Part shown: piece after piece, positions 1 to 6,753 of the stretch
How positions within the stretch are numbered: position 1 is the first letter of the stretch
Layout: the number at the start of each line of letters is the position of its first letter
Notes under the pieces: model-generated
Databases searched by the model: none
What the model was told of the DNA's origin: nothing
The model's input: the letters and a program-made list of their open reading frames with translations, nothing else
Source: Bryobacterales bacterium
GTDB lineage: Bacteria > Acidobacteriota > Terriglobia > Bryobacterales > Bryobacteraceae
NCBI GenBank assembly: GCA_030693045.1
Contig: JAUYBU010000009.1
Location: 1-50,632, forward strand
Direction: 5' to 3'
DNA: 50,632 nucleotides
Program-made: the position numbers and the translations under genes

Positions 1-864
1 GCGGTGACCCCTCATCGATTGGCGGAACTTCGGCGCGTGACGCCGTTGGTGGCGCCTCCCTTCGAACTCACCCAGAAGGAGCCGAACCGGGGAAAGGTCG
101 TCAAAGAGATCGACTACCAGAGCCTGCTGCCGCGGCCGCACCTGACGGTGCCGCCCACGCCGCGTTCCATCCCCGGCAGCGGGATCCAGGCGCCACCCCC
201 GCCTCCCCCGCCCGTCGAGGCCGACAAGCCTCAAGTCCCGCTGCCTGAGCCGCCCAAGGCCGAGGTGGCGGAGGCGTCCCCTCCGCCGCCTCCGCGGATT
301 CAGACGGACGAGAAGCCCAAGTTGATGTTCGAGACGCCCGCGGCAATGGCCGGAACAGCCAGAGGTTTGGGCAAGCTGGCCCCGCCCACGTCTTCCGTGC
401 AAGAGGCGATTCGCGCCGCGGCGCGGCAGGCGACGGCGGGCGGGATCGTGGTGGGCGATTTCGGAGATGGACCGGGCGGCATCGGCGAAGCCGTGAACCT
501 GCCCGGAACACAGGGCCGTCAGGGGTCCGCCGTCGAGTTGTTGAGCGATCCGCTGGGCGTCGACTTCCGCCCCTACCTGACGCGAATCCTGGCCTCGGTG
601 CGGCGGAACTGGTTCGCCGTGATTCCCGAGAGCGCGAAGTTGGGCCGCGGCGGCCGGGTGCAGATTCAGTTCGCCATCAGCCGCGACGGGCGCGTCCCTA
701 AACTGGTGATCGCCTCGCCTTCGGGCGCCGAGGCGCTGGACCGCGCCGCGGTGGCCGGCATCAGCGCCTCGAATCCGTTTCCGCCGCTTCCGGCCGAGTT
801 CCGCGGCGAGCAGGTCCGGCTCCAGTTCACCTTCCTTTACAACCAGCCGCGGAGTGGACCATGA
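1..864 (+). CDS. TonB-family C-terminal domain protein (5' partial)
   Basis: The reading frame is open from the first base of the window, so the start is outside. A GTG at position 4 is probably internal. The visible protein has a long Pro-rich periplasmic linker with runs of PPPPP, then a Gly-rich stretch. The last ~90 residues have TonB C-terminal character: 'PYLTRILASVRRNWFAVIPE', then 'GRVQIQFAISRDGRVPKL', and an end with paired beta strands. In this family the C-terminus contacts outer-membrane receptors and an N-terminal membrane helix (not in the window) anchors the protein to ExbB/ExbD. It could instead be a TolA-like or general TonB-fold protein. The stop overlaps an ATG (ATGA at 861-864), but the ORF that follows it looks non-coding. 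Confidence 0.75.
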   Translation, partial: AVTPHRLAELRRVTPLVAPPFELTQKEPNRGKVVKEIDYQSLLPRPHLTVPPTPRSIPGSGIQAPPPPPPPVEADKPQVPLPEPPKAEVAEASPPPPPRIQTDEKPKLMFETPAAMAGTARGLGKLAPPTSSVQEAIRAAARQATAGGIVVGDFGDGPGGIGEAVNLPGTQGRQGSAVELLSDPLGVDFRPYLTRILASVRRNWFAVIPESAKLGRGGRVQIQFAISRDGRVPKLVIASPSGAEALDRAAVAGISASNPFPPLPAEFRGEQVRLQFTFLYNQPRSGP

Positions 865-993
865 AGGCCGGGGCCGGTCGCTTCGATCCTCGCGGATCCC
901 GTTGGGCAGGCGGTTTGGCCTGCCGGGACTTTCGCCACGGTCTCCCATGGGGGCGGAAGTGACCGTCCCCGATTTTCGTTTTGGAGTCGCCGT

Positions 994-1149
994 GTGAAGA
1001 AACGATATTACACCGCCATGGGATGCTATGCGTTGTTCGCGCTGGCGGCCTGGTTTCAGTTGAGCGGCACCCTGCGCAATGCGTTGTGGATCCTGTTGGC
1101 CGGGCTTGCCATGAAAACCTGGCTTCACAAGAAACGGTCCGAGGAGTAA
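994..1149 (+). CDS. small two-helix membrane protein, 51 aa
   Basis: A short ORF begins with GTG at 994, preceded by a GGAG ribosome-binding site at 983-986 with 7-nt spacing. The sequence starts MKKRYYTAMG and has two hydrophobic stretches of about 15-18 residues (YALFALAAWFQL and NALWILLAGLAM). They are separated by a short turn, and the protein ends with a basic tail (KTWLHKKRSEE). This is a plausible inner-membrane hairpin. No family was recognised. It follows the TonB-family gene on the same strand and may belong to that transcription unit. The RBS and the amphipathic layout argue against a chance ORF, but it could still be spurious. Confidence 0.5.
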   Translation: MKKRYYTAMGCYALFALAAWFQLSGTLRNALWILLAGLAMKTWLHKKRSEE

Positions 1150-1280
1150 GGCATTCGCCCGCCGGAGCCGTAAGGCAATTCCCCCCTGCCTCTTAAGGTA
1201 ACCCTTCGAAAGACAAAGGCCTGGGAAAGCGGTAAAACTGTCGATAAGAGACTGAGAGCGAACACCGCAAGCAGTTCCGC

Positions 1281-1348
1281 GTGTTCCATTTTGGAACACG
1301 GGTTCCAAATTGGAACTGCTGGCACCGATGCGTGTTCCACATCGGAAC
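1281..1348. promoter_or_regulatory. array of three GTTCC...GGAAC palindromes
   Basis: Three inverted repeats of one family lie side by side. Site 1 (1281-1299) has perfect 8-bp arms GTGTTCCA/TGGAACAC around TTT. Site 2 (1302-1316) has 7-bp arms GTTCCAA/TTGGAAC around one base. Site 3 (1334-1348) has GTTCC/GGAAC arms around five bases. A further half-site GTTCC lies at 1274-1278. Centres are 19 and 32 bp apart. The array sits about 150-215 bp upstream of the likely start of the sigma-factor transcript, a typical position for enhancer-binding proteins. The binding protein is unknown. Confidence 0.55.
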
Positions 1349-1469
1349 CGCGGGTGTATTACGAGACTTAGCGCGGCGCTTCCGGTGTCGGCATTGGGTC
1401 CCTATTGAATTCGTTGAATCGACGGGGGATGTTTCCCCGCGAGGGTGGCCATTGAGTCCCGGCTCGGGG

Positions 1470-1486
1470 TTGGCGATGCGGGTGCA
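1470..1486 (+). promoter_or_regulatory. candidate sigma-54 (-24/-12) promoter
   Basis: TTGGCGATGCGGGTGCA matches the -24/-12 architecture. GG at 1472-1473 is separated by exactly ten bases from GC at 1484-1485, with TTGGC and TGCA around them, against the consensus TTGGCACG-N4-TTGCA. Transcription would start near 1497, about 18 bp before the sigma-factor ATG at 1515. The upstream palindromes at 1281-1348 give it a plausible activator site. The weak points are the second half of the -24 box and GTGC instead of TTGC. Confidence 0.5.
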
Positions 1487-1514
1487 TAGATAGAGGGCGG
1501 AAAGGCCAAAGCAC

Positions 1515-2273
1515 ATGCGAGCCAAAAAAGCGAGTTCGTCGGAGAACAACAACAGCAGGCGCGATCGGGTCGTGCTCGAGCATCTAGCGCTGGTCAAGGC
1601 GATCGCGGTGCGCGTGCACGAGAATCTGCCCGTGCACGTGGATCTCGATGACCTGGTGCATGCGGGCATCCTGGGTCTGTTCGACGCCGCGACCAAGTAC
1701 AACCCCGACAAGAAGGTCGCGTTTTCCAGTTACGCAAAACACCGGATCAAGGGTGCGATCCTCGACAGCTTGCGTCAACTGGACTGGGCTTCCCGCGATT
1801 TGCGGCGCCGCCACAAGCAGGTGGAAGCCGCCACCCGCGATCTGGCTTCGGAACTGCAACGCAATCCCACCGAAACCGAAGTCGCCGAGAAACTCGGCGT
1901 CGAACAAACCCGCTGGCGGCAGATGATGGTCGATCTCCGCAGCGCCGGCATGGTCTCGGCGTCGACGCGCGCGGGCGACAACGACGATCTCCCGGCCCCC
2001 GATTTCCCGAGCAAGCCGGAAACGCAGCCCGACCGCATGTGTGAGCGCGAACAGCTTCGGGAAGTCCTCTCGACCGCCATGCAAACTCTGCCGGAACGCT
2101 ATCAGAAAGTCGTCGTGCTCTATTACACGAATGAAATGACGATGAAGGAAATCGGCGGCGTGCTGGGAATCAACGAAAGCCGGGTCTCGCAGATCCACAA
2201 AGCCGCGCTCGAGAAGATGGCTACCGTTCTGCAACTGGCCGGAATCCACTCCAGCCACGCCTTCGCGGACTGA
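1515..2273 (+). CDS. FliA/WhiG-type sigma-70 family factor
   Basis: A 252-residue sigma factor that would direct RNA polymerase to a specialised promoter set. Region 2 is at about 24-95, with the core-binding/-10 helix 'DLDDLVHAGILGLFDAATKY' and the adjoining AFSSYAKHRIKGAILDSLR. Region 3 is at about 100-165. Region 4 is at about 185-240, with a helix-turn-helix 'MKEIGGVLGINESRVSQIHK'. The length and the presence of regions 2, 3 and 4 without region 1.1 fit the sigma-28 (FliA/SigD/WhiG) group. No flagellar or chemotaxis genes lie nearby, so the regulon cannot be deduced. The ATG at 1515 follows the purine-rich GAGGGCGGAAAGG. The gene appears to sit behind a sigma-54-type promoter, which would make it a sigma-factor cascade. 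Confidence 0.88.
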   Translation: MRAKKASSSENNNSRRDRVVLEHLALVKAIAVRVHENLPVHVDLDDLVHAGILGLFDAATKYNPDKKVAFSSYAKHRIKGAILDSLRQLDWASRDLRRRHKQVEAATRDLASELQRNPTETEVAEKLGVEQTRWRQMMVDLRSAGMVSASTRAGDNDDLPAPDFPSKPETQPDRMCEREQLREVLSTAMQTLPERYQKVVVLYYTNEMTMKEIGGVLGINESRVSQIHKAALEKMATVLQLAGIHSSHAFAD

Positions 2274-2284
2274 ATCCGCGGGCC

Positions 2285-2343
2285 GGGCACCCCGGTCGCG
2301 GCTCGGATACTGCTACTGAGCCGCGCGCGTCAGCAAGCGGTAC
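2285..2343. repeat. 59-bp dispersed hairpin repeat, copy 1
   Basis: This 59-bp block recurs at 35104-35162 in the same orientation with four mismatches: base 5 and three in the loop. Its centre is a stem of CGCGGCTC and GAGCCGCG around a 13-nt loop, followed by the conserved CGCGTCAGCAAGCGGTAC. It lies between the sigma-factor stop and the convergent sppA gene, so it may also act as a bidirectional transcription barrier, though there is no U-run. It behaves like a REP/ERIC-type intergenic repeat. Confidence 0.75.
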
Positions 2344-2369
2344 TTGCCACCTGAAAGCGAACCGGAGAC

Positions 2370-4085
2370 TCAGTTGACCGTGATCGAGTAGGGCATTACG
2401 CGCAGGATCCCGCCGCGCGACCAGAGGCGCAGGTCAAAGCCTCCGAGCAGTTCACGCAAGCGGGCGTCGATGACCGATTCGGCCGAGCGCGCCAGCAACA
2501 TGTCGATCAGCCAGCGCTTGGGCGGATACGGCGCCAGCCGGATCCTTTCCGCCGCTGGAATTTTCGCTTTGGCGCGCACCAGCGCAATGGCGCGATCCAG
2601 TCCGCCCAATTCGTCCACCAGTCCGCGCTCCCGAGCTTGGGCGCCCATCCACACGCGCCCTTGCCCCAGAGCGTCGATCTCCTCCGGTTTGCGTTTGCGC
2701 GCTTCGGCCACCCGAACCAGAAAACCCCGATAGACGCTCCCGATCGACTCCCGGAGCTTTTCCCTTCCCGCATCGCTCAAAGGCTGGTAATCGGAATCGA
2801 TGTCCGCGAACCGCCCGCGTTTCAGCGTTTCCTTCTGAATCCCCAATTTGTCGTAGAGTCCCCGCAGATTTATCTTGCCGTAGATCACCCCGATCGAGCC
2901 GGTAATGGTGTCCGGATAGGCGACGATCGGGTCGCCGGTCATTGAGATGTAGTAGCCGCCCGAGGCCGCGACGTCGGCCATCGAAATCACCAGGGGCTTC
3001 TTCTTGCCGAGCAGTTTCATCTCGCGCAGGATGTCGTCGGAAGCGATCGCGTCGCCGCCGGGAGAATCGATGCGAACGATCACGCCCTTGATCCCGGCGT
3101 CGTTGCCGGCTTGCCGCAGCAACTTGATGAAGGACTCGGAGGCGATCACGCCGTCCGAGCCGGGGCCTTCGGCGCGCCCGCGCAGAATCGTACCTTGGCC
3201 CACCACGTAAGCGATGCGCCGGGTCTTCTCGGGTAAAGGCAAAAGCGCCCGCAGATAGTCCCGATGGGAGACCTTCTTAATCTCCTTCTGGCCCAGCCGC
3301 TTCATCACTTCGTCGAAAACCTGGTCTTCGTAGAGCAGGTCGTCGACCAGCCCGCCGGCTTTCGCCTGTGGCGCCAGGAACGGACCCTGGTCGATCAGCG
3401 CCCGCACCTCGTCCGGGCTTCTCTTCCGGCTGGAGGCAATCACGCCGACCAGTCGGCCGTAGAGTTGGTCGAGCACCGCGTTCAGCACCTCGCGCGTTTC
3501 CTCGCTCATCGAAGTGCGGGTGAACATGTCGGCGGCGTCCTTGTACTTCCCGATGTGCTCGACTTCCATCTGGACGCCGAGCTTGTCCAAGGTCTTGCGG
3601 ACGAACATCAGCTCCGCGCGCAGCCCTTTGACGTCGAGCACGTCCTCGGGCGCCATGTAGACCCGGTCGGCCGCCGTCGCCAGGTAGTACTCCCGCGTGC
3701 CGGGATTTCGCAGCCAGGCGATCACCGGCTTGCCGGACTTCCGGAATGCCAGGAGGCCGTCGCGAATCTCCTGGAGTCTCGCCCATCCGGCCTCCACTCC
3801 CTGCGGCGCGAGCACCAGCGCCTTGATCCGCTTATCCTCGGCGGCCCGATGCAGGATCTCCCACGTGTCGCGAACCGTCAGCGGCGACTGCGACTCCCAG
3901 AACGGGGGCAGGAAGTCGACCGGCGGTTGCTCCGGCACCGGACCTTCCAGACGAAGAACCAGCGTCGAACCGTCGGCCACCGTAGGGTGCCGGTCGCCCA
4001 ACCGCGCCAGCGCGAAGACCAGAATGACCAGGCTCATGCCAGCCAGCACCAGCCCGACCACCATCCCAAGCAAGAATTTTTTCAT
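2370..4085 (-). CDS. sppA: signal peptide peptidase SppA, 67K type
   Basis: A 571-residue membrane-bound serine protease of family S49, which degrades released signal peptides and other membrane-embedded peptides. One N-terminal transmembrane helix spans about 4-28. Two S49 repeats follow. The first carries the general-base lysine in 'HIGKYKDAADMF' (Lys182, equivalent to E. coli Lys209). The second carries the nucleophile in 'ADVAASGGYYIS' (Ser375). A typical 'IDSPGGDAIASDDIL' segment precedes it. Length and the tandem architecture match the E. coli long form rather than the short SppA36 type. The gene is preceded by a non-coding stretch with a palindromic element and is transcribed toward the sigma-factor gene. 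Confidence 0.93.
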   Translation of the reverse strand: MKKFLLGMVVGLVLAGMSLVILVFALARLGDRHPTVADGSTLVLRLEGPVPEQPPVDFLPPFWESQSPLTVRDTWEILHRAAEDKRIKALVLAPQGVEAGWARLQEIRDGLLAFRKSGKPVIAWLRNPGTREYYLATAADRVYMAPEDVLDVKGLRAELMFVRKTLDKLGVQMEVEHIGKYKDAADMFTRTSMSEETREVLNAVLDQLYGRLVGVIASSRKRSPDEVRALIDQGPFLAPQAKAGGLVDDLLYEDQVFDEVMKRLGQKEIKKVSHRDYLRALLPLPEKTRRIAYVVGQGTILRGRAEGPGSDGVIASESFIKLLRQAGNDAGIKGVIVRIDSPGGDAIASDDILREMKLLGKKKPLVISMADVAASGGYYISMTGDPIVAYPDTITGSIGVIYGKINLRGLYDKLGIQKETLKRGRFADIDSDYQPLSDAGREKLRESIGSVYRGFLVRVAEARKRKPEEIDALGQGRVWMGAQARERGLVDELGGLDRAIALVRAKAKIPAAERIRLAPYPPKRWLIDMLLARSAESVIDARLRELLGGFDLRLWSRGGILRVMPYSITVN

Positions 4086-4098
4086 GGCAACGCAGGCC

Positions 4099-4217
4099 TA
4101 TTTCGGGGACACTCTCGAAAATCGCAGAGACCTGGGGACACTCCGGGCTACCTTCACGCAAACCACCGCTTCAACCACCCCACAGGCGTGTCCCCCATTT
4201 CTCATCGCCCCGAAATA
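4099..4217. repeat. palindrome-ended intergenic element (~119 bp)
   Basis: TATTTCGGGG at 4099-4108 and its exact complement CCCCGAAATA at 4208-4217 bracket the gap between two genes. GGGGACAC (4105-4112) and GTGTCCCC (from 4188) form a second, inner inverted pair. The 10-mer TTCGGGGACA is also the core of the 33-bp repeat at 6389-6506. This may be a degenerate relative of that repeat family. No coding potential was seen. Confidence 0.4.
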
Positions 4218-4220
4218 CGG

Positions 4221-5093
4221 CTAGGCTCCTTCCAGGATCAGATCGACGCGCTTGCTGACTTCGCGCAAATAGGCTTCGTCGCCGCCCGGCAGTTCGACGG
4301 TTGCCGTCCCCTGGAACCCGATCCCAGCCAGCGCCTGGTGAACCGCCTTCCAATCGACGTCGCCTTCGCGCAGCGCGCAGAAGTCGGCCACCGATTTCTT
4401 GATGGCCGGATCGCGGCGCAAAGAGAAATCCTTGAAGTGGAGCTTCACGATGCGCTTGCCCAGCGTGCGGATCCAGTCCTGTGGGAACCCATACAGCACG
4501 ATGTTGCCGACGTCGAAGTAGGCCTTCACCCACGGACTCTTGAACTGGTCGACGTAGCTGGCGAATTCGATCGGGCTCAGCAGAAACTTGTTCCAGACGT
4601 TCTCGATGCCGATGACCACTTTCAGCTTCTCGGCCAGCGGCAGCAACTTGCGGACGGCCTGCACCGACCGGTCCCAGGCGTCCTTGTAGCCGACCTCCTT
4701 GCTGACCACCGCCGGCACCAGCAGCACCGTGTCGGCGCCCCAGAATTTCGCGTTCCGGAGGCTGGTCTCCATGCCCTGGATGCTCTGGGCCACGACAGCC
4801 GGGTCCGGCGACGACAGCGGAAACTTCCAATGCGCCTGGTTCATCACCGAGTGGATGCGGATGCCCGTGGCTTCGGCGGCCTTCTTCGCCGCCTCGGCTT
4901 CCTTCATATCTGGCGTCGTCGCCAGTTCGACATCCTCGAAGCCCACGGCGCGAGCCAGCCGGAAACGTTCCTCCCAAGATCCCTTGGGCAGCATTTCGAC
5001 GTAGACGCCCTTGCGGATCGGAAGCCGCGCCGCGGCCAGGTTGCCCGCCCCCGCCAAAGCCGCCGATGCGGCCACGAAATCACGTCGGTTCAT
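4221..5093 (-). CDS. Tat-exported sugar phosphate isomerase/epimerase-like TIM barrel
   Basis: A 290-residue protein with an N-terminal Tat-type signal (MNRRDFVAASAALAGAG). The rest is an AP-endonuclease-2/xylose-isomerase-like TIM barrel, similar to hydroxypyruvate isomerases and 3-epimerases of the UlaE/SgbU group. Candidate metal ligands are Glu164 (GIENVW), Asp194 (YFDVGN), His219 (KLHFKD) and Glu267 (TVELPG), one per C-terminal strand as in the family. The substrate cannot be read from sequence. The ATG at 5093 starts directly at the signal. It lies 12 bp downstream of a second exported TIM-barrel gene, forming a two-gene unit. Exported isomerases of this kind are abundant in Acidobacteriota and Planctomycetota carbohydrate loci. 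Confidence 0.8.
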   Translation of the reverse strand: MNRRDFVAASAALAGAGNLAAARLPIRKGVYVEMLPKGSWEERFRLARAVGFEDVELATTPDMKEAEAAKKAAEATGIRIHSVMNQAHWKFPLSSPDPAVVAQSIQGMETSLRNAKFWGADTVLLVPAVVSKEVGYKDAWDRSVQAVRKLLPLAEKLKVVIGIENVWNKFLLSPIEFASYVDQFKSPWVKAYFDVGNIVLYGFPQDWIRTLGKRIVKLHFKDFSLRRDPAIKKSVADFCALREGDVDWKAVHQALAGIGFQGTATVELPGGDEAYLREVSKRVDLILEGA

Positions 5094-5105
5094 AGTTTCC
5101 TCCCT

Positions 5106-6029
5106 TTACACAAAGCTCAGTCCGAGTTCCGCTCCAACCTTCCGGATGTAGCGCTGGCCTTCTTCGTACTCCGCGGCGGTTTTCAAATGCTCCATGATCA
5201 GCGTCGCCTCATGCCCCAGCGAGGCGATCCCGCGCAGAAAAGGCCGGTACTCGATCTCGCCGCGCCCAGGAATCACTTCCACGAAATGCACGTTCATCTC
5301 CGGGAGCCAGGCCAGGTCCTTGGCATGCACCGAGACGATCCACTGCCCCAGCTTGCGGTAACACTCCTCGATGAAGGCCGCGTTGTTGTAGAAACGCTCC
5401 GGGCTGTTGATGCCGTTGCAGGGGTCCAGGTGTACGCCGAACTGCTTGCGGTCGACGGCGCGGATCAGCTTCAGGTACGAATCGGGGCCGTCGGGTATGG
5501 CCCAGCCCATCATCTCCACCGTGTACTTGGCGCGCTTGGGCTTGACCTCGTCTATCAGCCGCCGGACATTTTCGACCGTCGCGTCGAAAAACTCGCGCGA
5601 AAAGTTCTTCGGATGGGCTGCGTACCAGATCTTGGGATGGTACGATCCGGCTATGTCGACGCAGCAACGCGCGCCAACCATGTCGGCCAGCGCGAAACGC
5701 TCGGCCACGTAGCGGAAGTTCTTCTTGCGCTCCTCGAGGTTCGGATCCAGCAGATTCTTCCACGCGCCGACTTCGGCGATGACCACGTTCTCGGCGGCAA
5801 ACGCCTTTTCGATCTCGCGCACGCGCGCCGGATCGTCCACGCTGGCGCGCGGGCAGGTTCCGGCGCCGTAGCCCAGACGCCGGTGCTCGCGGGCGATCTC
5901 GCGCGGATCGTCGGACTTGATAAAGACCGGCCCGCCCAGACGGATCGGCCGTCCGGCGGAGGCTGCCGGGAACGCCGCCGCGGCGGAGGCAGCGGCAAGA
6001 AATTTGCGACGAGTGGTTCTGTAGGTCAC
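5106..6029 (-). CDS. exported TIM-barrel sugar isomerase/epimerase-like protein
   Basis: A 307-residue paralogue-like partner of the downstream gene. The N-terminus has a twin-arginine motif (TTRRKFLAAASAAAAFP). The body is an xylose-isomerase-like TIM barrel with conserved acidic and histidine positions in 'YTVEMMGW', 'FGVHLDPCNG', 'IVSVHAKDL' and 'TLIMEHL'. It begins a bicistron with the gene at 4221-5093, 12 bp apart. A shared role in periplasmic conversion of a sugar or sugar acid is likely, but the substrate is unknown. It is distinct enough in sequence from its neighbour that recent tandem duplication is unlikely. Confidence 0.77.
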   Translation of the reverse strand: MTYRTTRRKFLAAASAAAAFPAASAGRPIRLGGPVFIKSDDPREIAREHRRLGYGAGTCPRASVDDPARVREIEKAFAAENVVIAEVGAWKNLLDPNLEERKKNFRYVAERFALADMVGARCCVDIAGSYHPKIWYAAHPKNFSREFFDATVENVRRLIDEVKPKRAKYTVEMMGWAIPDGPDSYLKLIRAVDRKQFGVHLDPCNGINSPERFYNNAAFIEECYRKLGQWIVSVHAKDLAWLPEMNVHFVEVIPGRGEIEYRPFLRGIASLGHEATLIMEHLKTAAEYEEGQRYIRKVGAELGLSFV

Positions 6030-6059
6030 GACAACGATTCTATCCCATGCGGCACGCCG

Positions 6060-6359
6060 TTACGACTTCTGCTTGATCTGAATCTGGAGCACCACCTGCC
6101 GCACGCCGTGCACCTTCTTGGCCAAGCGTTCGGCTTTGGCCCTGCCCCTCTCTTTTTCCACCACCCCTCGAATCGTGACCACTCCGCTTTCCACCTTCAC
6201 GTCGAACGTGCCGCCCTTTACGTCGGGGTCGTTGGCCAGTTTGCGCCGCACCTGATCGTAAATCACGTCGTCGGAAACCTGCTTCTGCGCCAGCAGCGCG
6301 CCGGCGGCCGCGACAAGCAGCGAAAGCACCAGGCAGATTGAAAGAACGCGCATCGTCAT
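6060..6359 (-). CDS. secreted BON-domain protein
   Basis: A 99-residue protein with a signal peptide (MTMRVLSICLVLSLLVAAAGALLA) followed by one BON domain. The domain has the pattern 'DDVIYDQVRRKLANDP', 'FDVKVESGVVTIRGVV' and 'RAERLAKKVHGVRQVV'-like repeats of the OsmY type. BON domains bind phospholipid or other envelope components. The start at 6359 is preferred to a longer reading from 6386 because a GGAGG site lies just upstream and the signal peptide begins there. Its promoter side abuts the 33-bp inverted repeats. Confidence 0.82.
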   Translation of the reverse strand: MTMRVLSICLVLSLLVAAAGALLAQKQVSDDVIYDQVRRKLANDPDVKGGTFDVKVESGVVTIRGVVEKERGRAKAERLAKKVHGVRQVVLQIQIKQKS

Positions 6360-6388
6360 TCGCCTTCCTCCCCCAGCATAGAACACCT

Positions 6389-6506
6389 AATTCGGGGACA
6401 GGCTACGAAATCCCGAAACTCCGCGCCTGCGACGCCGGCACTGGCGTCCGAGTTTCGGGATTTCGTAGCCTGTCCCCGAATTGAATTTCGGGATTTCGTA
6501 GCCTGT
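6389..6506. repeat. 33-bp perfect inverted repeat plus tandem copy (left part)
   Basis: The arm at 6389-6421 is the exact reverse complement (33/33) of 6450-6482, with a 28-bp spacer. A further direct copy starts at 6483 (GAATTTCGGGATTTCGTAGC) and is cut at 6506, where the IS110 element begins. The repeat resumes on the other side of the element at 8063. Removing the IS restores an uninterrupted tandem of three direct units following one inverted unit. No coding content was seen. Confidence 0.85.
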
Positions 6507-6753
6507 TGGAATGGGCCTTCGGCCCGCGAAACTTCATGAAAAACCGGCATGGTGGCATCCTGACAGAGGCGGGAGTTGGTGAGGTCGAGGGGACAGTGGA
6601 GAAGTTGAGACTGTTAGCCTGTTTGATCCGGAGCATGCGCGCTCTGCGCGAATGATTGGGCGTCGTTCGTCTCCCGCCGGGAGCGGCGATAGCACGTGAC
6701 CCTGCCTGGGATTACCTTTTGGCATGCTCTCCACTCCGCCAAGGAGAGACGGG
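6507..6753 (+). ncRNA. candidate bridge RNA region of the IS110 element
   Basis: This is the non-coding left end of the element, where IS110-group members encode a bridge RNA. GGGGACAG at 6589-6596 is the complement of the right half of the insertion site (CTGTCCCC). TAGCCTGT at 6615-6622 equals the left half (gTAGCCTGT). The two 8-mers flank a small hairpin ACAGT/ACTGT (6593-6597 and 6610-6614). Two guides pairing with opposite strands on either side of the core is the published logic of the target-binding loop. Exact RNA ends and the donor loop could not be assigned by eye. Confidence 0.55.

Noticed and set aside
861-962. 33-codon ORF overlapping the TonB-family stop (ATGA)
   Set aside because: The peptide is rich in Gly/Arg/Trp with no signal, membrane or domain pattern; the ATG overlap is probably coincidental.
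1319-1335. TGGCAC-like sequence as a second sigma-54 promoter
   Set aside because: No GC dinucleotide at the correct ten-base spacing; it lies within the palindrome array.
3264-6341. 1,025-codon plus-strand ORF
   Set aside because: It is antisense to sppA, the TIM-barrel genes and the BON gene; amino acid composition is His/Arg/Gln-rich, typical of a GC-driven shadow frame.
6389-6506. CRISPR-like array
   Set aside because: Units are tandem without unique spacers, one is inverted, and no cas gene is present.
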